Shown here piece by piece: positions 7,888 to 16,234 of a DNA stretch of 64,000 bases. A program made the translations under genes and the position numbers. The notes under the pieces are model-generated. The model saw only the letters and a list, made by a program, of their open reading frames with translations. It was not told where the DNA came from and did not search any database. Source of the DNA: Azoarcus sp. KH32C (lineage in GTDB: Bacteria > Pseudomonadota > Gammaproteobacteria > Burkholderiales > Rhodocyclaceae). Where the stretch lies: assembly GCF_000349945.1 (NCBI RefSeq), contig NC_020516.1, forward strand, positions 1,240,001-1,304,000, read 5' to 3'. How positions within the stretch are numbered: position 1 is the first letter of the stretch; each line of letters opens with the position of its first letter.

Positions 7888-8904
7888 TCAGGCGAACGCC
7901 TGCGCGATTTGGAGAAGTTGGGGCGAAGGCGGTCCGTAGCTCACCAGCCTGATGTCCAGGCCGTAACCTGCCGCCAAGCCAAGCGACCGGCACATTGCGG
8001 CGTCGATCCAAGCATCTTCATTTCCGAAAGCGCCGCCCCCGAGCCTCGTCAGGAGCACCACGTTCGAGGCGCGGCGCCGTTGGACATTGTCTACGGCGGC
8101 CCATATCGTGGCTTCGTACGCCGCCTCCAGGATCAACGATGCGAACGATTGCCAGCGTTCGCGTGGCTCCCGGCCATAGGCGACCGGCAGGGCTGAGCAA
8201 AAGACCTGAGATACGATGGGTCTGGTCGAACTCTCGGCATCAATGACTTCAACATCGCGGTGCAAGCCGACAAGCAATTTGCCGCGCAAAACATCGATCT
8301 CGTTCGGTCCCAGGGACGCTAGATGCTGCGTGACTGCGTCGAGTCCAGCATAACTGCATAGCACGTAGCCGTTCTGCATCGACCACAACTTTCCGACAGG
8401 CCGTCCCGGTTGTTCGCTCAGCGCCGCGCCGAGGTCGGCCAGTCCGTCCAGTTGGCGCTCGCTGGTCTGGCCATTTTGGCCGCCCACGGGTACGAAATAG
8501 TTGCGGTAGATGGTGGCTGCGCCCGCGGCGATCGCGCACGCCGGCCCTTGCGTGTGGTCATTTTCGTAACGCGTGACGCCATCCTCGGGTGTCACTGCGG
8601 GGCCGACCATCTCGAGCATGTTGAACTGGGATGCAACCTGGAACAGCGCGCCGCCGAACTCCGGCCACTGGTGCATGCGTCGCACATCTCCTTGCACGAC
8701 ACTTACCTTCAGTCGCCCCGCTCCCCGGTCTGCCGTATGCGCGCGCTCGCGCAGCGCGGCGAGGGACAGTAGCTCGAATTGCCCGATTCCGTAGTGCTTG
8801 CCGTTCACCTTCGAATGAAGTCGATCTCCGACGACCTCGAGGCGACCCTGTGTTGCCGCGTACCCGGCCTCGCGAAAGCCCGTCAGTCGTTCGAACCAGT
8901 CGAT
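7888..8904 (-). CDS. Macrodomain-like (ADP-ribose-binding/hydrolase-like) protein; probable ATC start
   Basis: The product contains VVQGDVRRMHQWPEFGGALF and FNMLEM, then NVVLLTRLGGGAFGNEDAW late in the chain and an RLVSYG end, the pattern of macrodomain-like proteins that bind ADP-ribose or NAD derivatives. The coding frame clearly extends upstream of the first GTG (8808), with IDWFERLTGFREAGYAAT before it and an in-frame TAG at 8914-8916. A perfect AGGAGG (8915-8910) lies 5 nt before an ATC codon (8904-8902), so translation probably starts at ATC, giving 338 aa. No ATG, GTG or TTG lies between the SD and 8808. It is about 90 bp after the metallophosphatase gene on the same strand. A link to ADP-ribose chemistry is inferred from fold resemblance. 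Confidence 0.65.
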   Translation of the reverse strand: MDWFERLTGFREAGYAATQGRLEVVGDRLHSKVNGKHYGIGQFELLSLAALRERAHTADRGAGRLKVSVVQGDVRRMHQWPEFGGALFQVASQFNMLEMVGPAVTPEDGVTRYENDHTQGPACAIAAGAATIYRNYFVPVGGQNGQTSERQLDGLADLGAALSEQPGRPVGKLWSMQNGYVLCSYAGLDAVTQHLASLGPNEIDVLRGKLLVGLHRDVEVIDAESSTRPIVSQVFCSALPVAYGREPRERWQSFASLILEAAYEATIWAAVDNVQRRRASNVVLLTRLGGGAFGNEDAWIDAAMCRSLGLAAGYGLDIRLVSYGPPSPQLLQIAQAFA

Positions 8905-8995
8905 GTCCGCCTCCTATCTCGTCGCCGTGAAGCGAATCTCAAGTCGTATTCTCAAGCGGCCCGATCAAATCGGTTCGCGCCGCGTTGATTTATCT

Positions 8996-9964
8996 TCACG
9001 CCACACTCACGAAATTCTTGTCGGTCAGCACAGATTCGCCATCCCAGCGGTACGCGACCAATGGTCCTCCCTTGCCCGCGGAGTAATCGACGCAGGCCGC
9101 ATGAGGCGACACGACGGCTGGTCGCCCCGTGAGCCAGTAGTGCCCGAAGAAAACCGGCTTTCGGTCGTCGAGTCCGATCCGTGCATGGGCTGGAATGTCC
9201 GTATCGGGCAGACGCTCCCGGTCCGCCTCCGACATCATCGCCGCCGTTCGATAAGTCGAGGCGTCCGGATCCCACCAGCGCACGCGCACCCGATTGCGCT
9301 CGTGGCCGTCTTTGTCGCGAAAGGAATGTCCCTCGGGAGCAGGAATCTCGATGCCTTTCGTAAGCGCTTCAACCGCCTTGAAGACGCTGGGCACATCAAT
9401 GTCCTTTTCCGACTCGTCGTCAGGCTCGCGCGTCGCCGGCGCAAGCAAGTCCTTACTCAGAGTCTGGTCGTCTCCCAGATTTGACTGCTGTAGCCAATTC
9501 ATGAAAGAACCATGCCAGCAAGCGTGGACGACCCGGATGCCGTCTAGATCGAGCCAAAGCGGCAGGGTGCGAAACCAAGCGATCAGGCGGGCGTGTTCCG
9601 CGGGAAGGTGTTCAACCTCGGCGAGAAATCGTTCATGCTGCTGCCGGTTCTTGGCGCCGTATTTCTCGCTGAAGTGGGAGCGGAGGTACTCGCCTGGCTG
9701 TTCGGGATCCGGGGTATGCCACGCTATCGCGTTGAACTCATGGTTGCCCATGACCGCCCGAGCAAGACCGGCACTCACCATGCGGCTCACCAGATTCACG
9801 GTTCGCACTTGTTGCGGCCCGCGGTCGATGAAGTCGCCCACGAACACCGCAGTCCTTTGCGGATGGAGCCAGCCATCAGTGGTGTCCCGGTAGCCGAGTG
9901 TGGTCAGCAGGGCTTCGAGCTTGTCAGCCTGTCCGTGTATGTCGCCGATGACGTCGTAACCCAT
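8996..9964 (-). CDS. PPP-type metallophosphoesterase (ApaH/PrpE-like)
   Basis: A 322-aa cytosolic phosphoesterase with the full PPP metal site: DIHGQ at residues ~7-11, GDFIDRG near 45, GNHEF near 92, HACWHG near 165, and GHYWLTG near 275. Family members are Ser/Thr protein phosphatases, or hydrolases of bis(5'-nucleosyl) tetraphosphates and related nucleotides. The substrate cannot be chosen from sequence. It lies 9 bp after the T3SS-chaperone-like gene and about 90 bp before the macrodomain-like gene, forming a minus-strand group. Pairing with a macrodomain-like protein suggests turnover of a nucleotide-type signal or modification (inference). Confidence 0.85.
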   Translation of the reverse strand: MGYDVIGDIHGQADKLEALLTTLGYRDTTDGWLHPQRTAVFVGDFIDRGPQQVRTVNLVSRMVSAGLARAVMGNHEFNAIAWHTPDPEQPGEYLRSHFSEKYGAKNRQQHERFLAEVEHLPAEHARLIAWFRTLPLWLDLDGIRVVHACWHGSFMNWLQQSNLGDDQTLSKDLLAPATREPDDESEKDIDVPSVFKAVEALTKGIEIPAPEGHSFRDKDGHERNRVRVRWWDPDASTYRTAAMMSEADRERLPDTDIPAHARIGLDDRKPVFFGHYWLTGRPAVVSPHAACVDYSAGKGGPLVAYRWDGESVLTDKNFVSVA

Positions 9965-9973
9965 GCCGTCGCC

Positions 9974-10444
9974 TCAATGGATAGTTGCGCTTTGCATTGC
10001 CTCAAACTCTATCCTGTGCCCGCCAAACTCCGCCTCGATCAGCTCGTCAAGACCGTCGACGATTTCACAGAATCGAGACAAAGCCGCGGCAATGTGAGCC
10101 TGCAGCAGCGGCACGCCGGGAGTCTCCGAGACGGGGAAGATCGTCGCATCACGGAAGAAGAGATGCAGGCGCCCCAGCTCAGCGTTGAGTTCATTGAGGC
10201 GTGCGAGAAGTGCCATCTCCGTCACCCCGCCGAAAAGGGGCGAAGAAAGGCGCAGCAGAATCGGATTGCCCGCCAGACGAACAAAGACAGCGGCGCTGCC
10301 GTAGCGAAGGCCGATGTCACTGTCCTCGTCGTAGTCGAGATCCCCGATGGACGCTACTTCCCTGACGACGGCGAGCAGACGCCCAGCGATCTTGCATAGA
10401 TCGTTCTTTTCGTCCCGGCTCGCACGTTTTGATTCCCAGTTCAG
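9974..10444 (-). CDS. T3SS-chaperone/YbjN-like small protein lacking a clear start
   Basis: The frame is open from a TGA at 10447-10445 down to 9974, and every part reads as protein, including AVVREVASIGDLDYDEDSD, AAVFVRL and FFRDATIF. The alternation of strands with a central helix and the NELNAELG segment resemble the CesT/YbjN type III secretion chaperone-like fold. No ATG, GTG or TTG occurs in the first half of the frame. The first usable GTG is at 10225, which would discard half of the fold. The gene therefore starts at a non-standard codon or lost its 5' end to a rearrangement; the DNA just upstream holds a frameshifted gene. It is followed by the metallophosphatase after 9 bp. Confidence 0.5.
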   Translation of the reverse strand: MNWESKRASRDEKNDLCKIAGRLLAVVREVASIGDLDYDEDSDIGLRYGSAAVFVRLAGNPILLRLSSPLFGGVTEMALLARLNELNAELGRLHLFFRDATIFPVSETPGVPLLQAHIAAALSRFCEIVDGLDELIEAEFGGHRIEFEAMQSATIH

Positions 10445-10544
10445 TCAGCGCGAGAGAGTTGCTCGCACCACCAAATGCTTGGTAACTAACATTGACTGAC
10501 TGAGGCAATTGCGCGTCACCAACTGTCGCACGGCGCGATGATGA

Positions 10545-11244
10545 TGTTCCTGCAGGTCTCCACCGGCCAACCGGATACGGAGGAACATCATAGATGCCCA
10601 GCTGCAGAACCTGATCAGTCGGCAACGTCAGCGCATGTGTGAACTGCACGACGATGCCACCGCCCTTGCCCGCACAGTGGCTGACGAGGTGTGGGACAAG
10701 TGCGAAGTCGAAATCGAAGAGGCCGCGGCCGACAGCTACGTGTTCGACGTGGGCAAGAGTACGCAAATGTCTCTTGCGAGCATGCTGGCACTGAACCATG
10801 ACGAAGCCTTCGAGCGCCATGTGCTCGGCTTCTTTGAGCGCCACGAAAAGAACCTTCGCGACGCCGGCGCAGCGCAGACTCATTTTGAGGGGGCCACACC
10901 GATTTCACCGGTCTGCGCAAGGGTCTGAAACTGCGTCGCCATGGAGAAGTAATGATTGGCCAGACCGTCCACCGCGCCAAGGCGGGGCTGGTTGACGCTC
11001 TCTTTCTCTCTAGCGACCCGTGCTGCGACGGTTGGGCGTGCGAGCACCGCGACAATGCCCGTCGCCTGCGGAGCAACTTGCTCGAACTGAACAGGCAGAT
11101 CGTCGAAGAAATTTGCGAGGAAATTGGCACCGTCATCCAGACAGCGCGGTTAGCCCATATGAGGTGCTTGACTCATTGCCCGGCAAGGGCGCCACGTCGC
11201 AAGCCACTCCGGAATCGATCTGGGATCATGCCCGATTGACATGA
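10545..11244 (+). pseudogene. Frameshifted gene remnant (unknown family)
   Basis: Coding-like sequence runs in one frame to about 10890 (LISRQRQRMCELHDDATALA, later EAFERHVLGFFERHEKNL). It switches frame near 10895 to DFTGLRKGLKLRRHGEV and AGLVDALFLSSDPC. It appears to switch again near 11150 to PYEVLDSLPGKGATSQ before a stop at 11242-11244. No start codon with a ribosome binding site is present at its 5' end. I read this as one decayed cytosolic helical protein. The family is not recognised. Confidence 0.5.
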
Positions 11245-11559
11245 CATCATGGTCGACGGGCATGACATGCAGGATAATATTCGAATTGTTGTCAGCGCCC
11301 GAAACCAAACGACGAAGCCTACGAACAAGCGCATGCAAGCCCGAACATGGACACCTTTGCTGGCCAGACTCGCTCAGAGCGCCCATCTGGAACTGCAAAG
11401 GCCAGTCGCAGCCACGTACGCGATTGTGGGTAACAGGTCGGCAATCTGGTATCGGTGAGCATCGATCTGATGCTCGACGGTCCCGAAATTGACTGGGGAC
11501 CGGCCTGTTAGGCTGCAGTCGATTGAGGCTGTTACTTCACTCGTTGAAATCGATAGAAC
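11245..11559. other. Leader region of the MoxR-VWA operon; no gene
   Basis: No convincing gene. An inverted repeat ATGCCCG (11228-11234) / CGGGCAT (11257-11263) brackets TTGACA (11236-11241), and a GATAAT-type hexamer lies at 11273-11278, too far from that TTGACA for a standard promoter. The operon promoter is presumably here. Confidence 0.35.
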
Positions 11560-11766
11560 ATGCCCATCCGCCCACCCTGTCTGGAAATCCGCTGTCCGCT
11601 GTGCGGCTGGAAGAGGGTATGGCAGCCTGCATCCGATGCGCTTGTTGCACGCGACCTGCCGCCCGATTGCTGCCCAAGTTGCAACTGCCCCAACCTGCAA
11701 ATCCGCTCTGCGTCTGCCACTTCCGCGCTGTGGGGGCGGGTCAGACAGTGGCTGACACACTCCTGA
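11560..11766 (+). CDS. Small zinc-ribbon protein, first gene of the MoxR-VWA operon
   Basis: A 68-aa protein with a CPLCGW knuckle near residue 11 and a CCPSCNC knuckle near residue 36, a spacing consistent with one zinc ribbon, plus a short C-terminal helix. No membrane segment. It lies 86 bp upstream of the RavA-like gene on the same strand. The Cys pattern and position argue that this short frame is real. A role as nucleic-acid or protein adaptor of the MoxR-VWA pair is an inference. Confidence 0.6.
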   Translation: MPIRPPCLEIRCPLCGWKRVWQPASDALVARDLPPDCCPSCNCPNLQIRSASATSALWGRVRQWLTHS

Positions 11767-11852
11767 ACAACCTATGCCTTTGTCGCACTCCTAAGCGCTC
11801 GAAAGCACGCCGGAACCCAGACTGACAACGATCATTACCCGAGAATCGATAC

Positions 11853-13994
11853 ATGAAGAAACGGCTCATTGAACTACTGGATCAACTCAACCACGGTCTG
11901 GTCGAACGAGATGATGCGCTCAAGAGCGCTGTGCTTGCTGTACTTGCCGGCGAAAACCTGCTGCTTGTCGGCCCCCCCGGCACGGCCAAAAGCCTCCTTG
12001 CGAGGCGCGTGGCCAAATGCTTGGCCCACGACGGTAGAGCAGGCGACCTTGGGGAGTATTTCGAGTACCTGCTTACCAAGTTCTCGACCCCGGAAGAAAT
12101 CTTCGGGCCGTTGTCTATCAGAGAACTCAAGGAGGACCGGTTCAAACGTAATACGCTAGGCTACCTCCCCACTGTGCGCATAGCCTTTCTCGATGAAATC
12201 TTCAAGGCCAGTTCATCCATCCTCAACGCGCTCTTGACCATCCTCAACGAACGCAAGTACCACAATGGCTCGATATCAGAGGATATACCCCTACAGGCGC
12301 TCATTGCTGCCTCCAACGAGCTGCCGACGGGGCAGGAAGAGCTCGATGCGCTCTACGACCGCTTTCTGGTGCGCAGCTTTGTCGACTACGTGAGCGAAGA
12401 CAACCTACCGCTCCTGTTTGCCAGCTCAGGAGAAATGCCCGAGCCACGCCGACTCGACGCCTCCGAGCTGCGGGATATCCGGCAGGCAGCCCAAGCCGTC
12501 ACCCTGCCACCGGACATCGTGTCGGCCATTCAACGCATTTGGGCCGAGCACAAGCAAACCTTCAAGGAAGATCGCCGCGAAAATCTGTCTGATCGCCGTC
12601 TAAAAAAAGCGGTTGGCCTATTGTGCGTATCGGCAGCAACCAACGGCCGCAGCGAGGTCGACCTTTCCGATTTACTGCTACTGAAAGACTGCCTCTGGAA
12701 CCACCCGGACAACGTCATCAAGGTCCGCGAGTTGGTAATGAACACCCTGCGTGTTTTCAGCCGTCCAGTGCCGCTTACCGGGCAAACCACTGAATCCAGC
12801 TCCGATGCGAAGGCACGCCCAACGAGCGCCCCGCCGGCCCACAGGACTGGCGCGAAGCCCAATGCCGTAGCCAAGGGGTACAAAGGCAGCGGCACCGAGC
12901 AAGACCCTATCCTGATCGAGACCTTGCATGATCTCGCCGGACTGGAGCGCCAAGACGTCGGGCAACAAGGGTATTGGTTCCGGCAAACCGCCGACATTGA
13001 CTGCCGCGAACTGACGACGTGGTTGAAAATCGATTTTCAGGGCCATTACGACGGTAGCGGGCATACAATCGATTACACGTGTTCTCAATGGGTTCATCTT
13101 TTCGACAACGTACAGAACAAATCCCATCTCGCCAATGTACGGTTGAAAGGACTCGGCTTGGCAAAAGCAGTCAGCGGCAGCGAGATTGCCGCCTGCGTAT
13201 CGGACGTCCAGTTGCTCGGTAGCGCAAGCGACAGCAGCATCAGCTACTGTCAGTCGGGCGGCAAATTAATTTGGAGTGCCATCAAGTGCACCATTGCTCA
13301 CTGTCAGTCTGACGGCTGTTTGATAAGAAATGACGTCGAGCAATGCACCATCAGTCGCTGCCGAAGCGGACATGTTTTAGTGGGAGGTGAAGCAAAAGCT
13401 AGCAGAATCCGAGATTGCCAAGCACAGGTCGACGGCGTGTGGTCACGGATAGATTCGGACAGCAGAGAAGATGGAGGCATAGCTAGGGCATTGACAGAGG
13501 GGTGCATCATTGAGTGCTGTTTCGTCTCGGGGAACCCGTCTACTGAGAATAATGTCACAGTGCGTTTTTCTGGCATAGCTCCCCGCTGTGACGCCAGTAC
13601 TATCACCCGGTGTGCATTCGGTGCATTCAAGCCCAAGGGTGGTTACGTGCGTCAGGACCTCGGCAACCGAATCACCTGCGGCGCGGGTAATTTCTGGGCG
13701 CTGGAGGGAGCGAAGCTGGAGAACAACGTCGCACTCGATTGCCATCAGGGCGTATCAGAACCAGATGGACGGGACGGTAAATCCCTGTCCGCCGCGCTTT
13801 TTACTCAGCACTATTTTGAGCACACCCTGGGCTGGGACTTTAAGACCGTCTGGCAATGGAACGATGAGCAGCGACAACCGGAGTTGCGTGCCGTTGGCGT
13901 GCAAGCCGTGACGGATCACCAACGCCATGCCGCGCCCGAGGAAAACATGGGCGACCTGCTCTCCGAGCAGTTGCGCGCCAATCTCTGGCTGTAA
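11853..13994 (+). CDS. RavA-like MoxR AAA+ ATPase fused to a repeat-rich beta-helix-like domain
   Basis: A 713-aa fusion. Residues ~1-300 match RavA-type MoxR ATPases: Walker A GPPGTAKSLLARR at ~40-52, Walker B IAFLDEIFKASSSI near 110, sensor ASNELPTGQEELDALYDRF near 150, and a lid domain to about 300. After a low-complexity linker (~305-345) comes a C-terminal region (~345-690) with recurring short units (ISYCQSGG, IAHCQSDG, ISRCRSGH, IIECCFVSG) and a terminal LGWDFKTVWQWN segment. This is the signature of right-handed beta-helix or GLUG-type repeat proteins. In RavA itself the C-terminal module binds partner proteins, so the beta-helix may recognise a ligand or invader. The gene is 10 bp from the VWA partner. 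Confidence 0.8.
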   Translation: MKKRLIELLDQLNHGLVERDDALKSAVLAVLAGENLLLVGPPGTAKSLLARRVAKCLAHDGRAGDLGEYFEYLLTKFSTPEEIFGPLSIRELKEDRFKRNTLGYLPTVRIAFLDEIFKASSSILNALLTILNERKYHNGSISEDIPLQALIAASNELPTGQEELDALYDRFLVRSFVDYVSEDNLPLLFASSGEMPEPRRLDASELRDIRQAAQAVTLPPDIVSAIQRIWAEHKQTFKEDRRENLSDRRLKKAVGLLCVSAATNGRSEVDLSDLLLLKDCLWNHPDNVIKVRELVMNTLRVFSRPVPLTGQTTESSSDAKARPTSAPPAHRTGAKPNAVAKGYKGSGTEQDPILIETLHDLAGLERQDVGQQGYWFRQTADIDCRELTTWLKIDFQGHYDGSGHTIDYTCSQWVHLFDNVQNKSHLANVRLKGLGLAKAVSGSEIAACVSDVQLLGSASDSSISYCQSGGKLIWSAIKCTIAHCQSDGCLIRNDVEQCTISRCRSGHVLVGGEAKASRIRDCQAQVDGVWSRIDSDSREDGGIARALTEGCIIECCFVSGNPSTENNVTVRFSGIAPRCDASTITRCAFGAFKPKGGYVRQDLGNRITCGAGNFWALEGAKLENNVALDCHQGVSEPDGRDGKSLSAALFTQHYFEHTLGWDFKTVWQWNDEQRQPELRAVGVQAVTDHQRHAAPEENMGDLLSEQLRANLWL

Positions 13995-14004
13995 GGGGTA
14001 CACA

Positions 14005-15666
14005 ATGCTTCCTTTGGTGGGCGTCGCGACTCTGGGCAATTGGGTCGCGCACGAAGCAGCCGCCTTTGCCCTGTCATTCGGCCTGAAACCGCTTAAGTAT
14101 TTTGTTGACAGCACCTTTCGTGAAAAGGTGCGCCCCGTGCCCGGCAGCGTTGTGTATTGCGACTTGTGGCTAGCGGTGGAGCACTCGGGAATTTACATCG
14201 GCGATGGCCGAATTTCCAACATTGAGGTCGATGGTCTGGCGGAAAGTACGGTTCGGGCTTCCGGCCCCGAGAGCTTCACCTCGAAGAGCTCGCTAGGGCG
14301 ACAGATCTATGTGTCCTGCAATAGGGACGGCGCGGTCGGGCATAAGTCAATAGCGCGTGGCGCTGCTAGGCATGTCGGGGAGCGGGCGTTTTACGGCCTG
14401 ATCGTCAAGAATTGCCACCAGTTTTCGACCCGCTGCGTGAATTACGCACGTGGGAGCGGAGCGGATCTTTCACCGGTGGATCACGCAATGACCATGCTTC
14501 CCGATGGGACCATGGAGCCGACCATGACTGCGCTGAAGCGGGCCGCGCGCAACAAGTTGGGCGCCACCAAATGGCGCCTGTGGGATTGGCAGAGCGAAGA
14601 TGATGGAGATGAAAGGGCCGCTTCCGAGCCCGACTGGAAGGCGCACGAGGAACATTTCGAGAACCTACCGCTCGACGAGGAGGGTATCGCCCGGATCCGC
14701 GATGAGCTCGGCGCGACCCAGGCCTACGAAGAGGAAATCGCCGACGAGAGCGTTCCAGAAGCAGTTCGCGAGCGACTAGCGCATTTCCGGCAAACTCTGA
14801 GCGACGTTTCGCAAAAATACGAGGAGGTCAAAAGCTTCCTCGTCGCTTGCCCCGATGCTCGCTTTTCGTATGCGGAACTCAAAGCCAGCGGCGAAGATTT
14901 TGCTGCGCTTGCTGCGCAGTTGCAGGGCAACACTCGTATCAAGGAACTGGCGCGCAAGATGGGGCGCGATTACATCTCGGAAGAACGCAAGAAAAAGGCC
15001 CGGGTGCCAGAGGCGAGCAAGAACGAGGTTCACGGCACTCACCGCAGCGACGATGTAATGCGGGTCCTGCCGTGCGAGCTGCCCAACCTCGAAGACGAAA
15101 CGCTGGAAGTGTTGTTTTACGCCCGCCTGCTAGAGAAAAATCTGCTGACGTATGAACTGCGTGGGGTAACGTTCATCTCTGGTGAAGAGACGGAGCGGGT
15201 CAGCAAACGCACCGGGCCGATAGTAGCTTGTCTCGACACCTCAGCAAGCATGCAAGGTGCCCCACTGCTGAAAGCCAAGGCGCTCCTGCTTGCCACTGTC
15301 AACATCCTTCACAAGGAAGGTCGCTCCCTGCATGTGCTGCTGTTTGGCGCTGCTGGGGAGATTCGCGAGTTTTCGATGGTGGAACACAACGATGCCGTTG
15401 GCCTGCTGAAGTTTCTGCAACAAGGCTTTGGCGGAGGCACCGATTTTGAAAGTCCGCTCAGACGCGCCCTTTCGATCATTTCCGAGCAGAAGAACTACAA
15501 AAAGGCGGATGTTCTGATGATTAGCGATGGCGACTGCAACCTCTCGCACGAGTTGGCTGCGGCAATCCAACAACAGAAAACCATTCTCGATTGTGCTGTC
15601 TATACCGTGTTGTGCGATGGGGCGCGGATTGAAGACAGGTATAGCGATGAAGTGGTGGTTTTGTGA
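14005..15666 (+). CDS. LRAT-like papain-fold domain fused to a VWA (ViaA-like) domain
   Basis: A 553-aa protein; the ATG at 14005 is preceded by AAGGGG. The N-terminal ~150 residues resemble LRAT/NlpC-P60-type papain-fold enzymes: VEHSGIYIGDG supplies the His (H60), and KNCHQFSTRCV supplies the nucleophile Cys (C137). Such domains act as thiol acyltransferases, lipases or peptidases. A charged, coiled middle section follows. The C-terminal ~150 residues form a VWA domain with MIDAS DTSASMQG (~409), GGGTDFESP and ISDGDCN, as in ViaA. The ViaA-type VWA normally pairs with a RavA-type MoxR ATPase, which is the gene directly upstream. The catalytic N-terminus suggests an effector activated by the ATPase. 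The exact chemistry is unknown. Confidence 0.75.
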   Translation: MLPLVGVATLGNWVAHEAAAFALSFGLKPLKYFVDSTFREKVRPVPGSVVYCDLWLAVEHSGIYIGDGRISNIEVDGLAESTVRASGPESFTSKSSLGRQIYVSCNRDGAVGHKSIARGAARHVGERAFYGLIVKNCHQFSTRCVNYARGSGADLSPVDHAMTMLPDGTMEPTMTALKRAARNKLGATKWRLWDWQSEDDGDERAASEPDWKAHEEHFENLPLDEEGIARIRDELGATQAYEEEIADESVPEAVRERLAHFRQTLSDVSQKYEEVKSFLVACPDARFSYAELKASGEDFAALAAQLQGNTRIKELARKMGRDYISEERKKKARVPEASKNEVHGTHRSDDVMRVLPCELPNLEDETLEVLFYARLLEKNLLTYELRGVTFISGEETERVSKRTGPIVACLDTSASMQGAPLLKAKALLLATVNILHKEGRSLHVLLFGAAGEIREFSMVEHNDAVGLLKFLQQGFGGGTDFESPLRRALSIISEQKNYKKADVLMISDGDCNLSHELAAAIQQQKTILDCAVYTVLCDGARIEDRYSDEVVVL

Positions 15667-16162
15667 GCGCGCAACGTACCCGCTGACAATGCATTTCTGA
15701 ACCTCGAAATCCTGCGCCGCATTCCGCGCCGGAATTTCACCACCCGCCCCCAACCTGCGGGAGCAGGTTACGACCGCCGGTTGTAGGGTGTGGCAGCGGT
15801 AATCCAATAATCCCCACCTGGAGGTGGGGAAAATTCGGTTGCCCTTGACAGGGTGAGCTTGCGCATGGTGCAAGGGCCGGACTCTCGACCGTGCGCGGTC
15901 GGCTCGGCCGACTGCTCCGCTCTGGTACCCGCCATTTGACTGGCGAAGGCTGGGCCAGCAGCAGCGGGTAGGTTGCCGTCCGCTGGGCGTAACAACTCAA
16001 TGGCTGTTTGCAAGCTCAAGCACTCAAGCTGTCTGTCAGCCCCGTCAAGCGGCGAACGTCGGGCACTGCGGACGGGAGGAGTCAGAAAGCTGTCGTCCAG
16101 CCTCTTCAGGGCTCCGTCCGTGCCCGACCCGCAGCGGTTCTTGGTTTCCTGGAGAAGCGGAC
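15667..16162. other. 496-bp gap; hairpin, no gene
   Basis: I see no supported gene. A perfect hairpin CCCCACCT/AGGTGGGG (15812-15829) followed by AAAA, and a weaker one near 15756, could terminate or process the operon transcript. The remainder is G+C-rich filler. Confidence 0.4.
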
Positions 16163-16234
16163 TCTCAACGTTGGACGTAATCGGACGGCAAAAAGCGCCG
16201 CTTTTTGATGGTCCGATTGATGGGCTCGTTACGC
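16163..16234 (-). repeat. Integron attC-like recombination site
   Basis: Read on the minus strand, the 72-bp site runs from GCGTAAC (R'', 16234-16228) to GTTGAGA (R', 16169-16163). L-box arms ATCGGACC and GGACGGCA-type sequence fold into an imperfect stem, and the central GCGCTTTTTGCCGTCCG is identical to that of the attC at 54984-55054. The stop codon of the cassette gene lies inside R'', as is common in cassettes. Confidence 0.65.

Noticed and set aside
7840..7890. Possible tRNA because of a GGTTCGCACC-like stretch
   Set aside because: No acceptor or anticodon stem can be paired around it.
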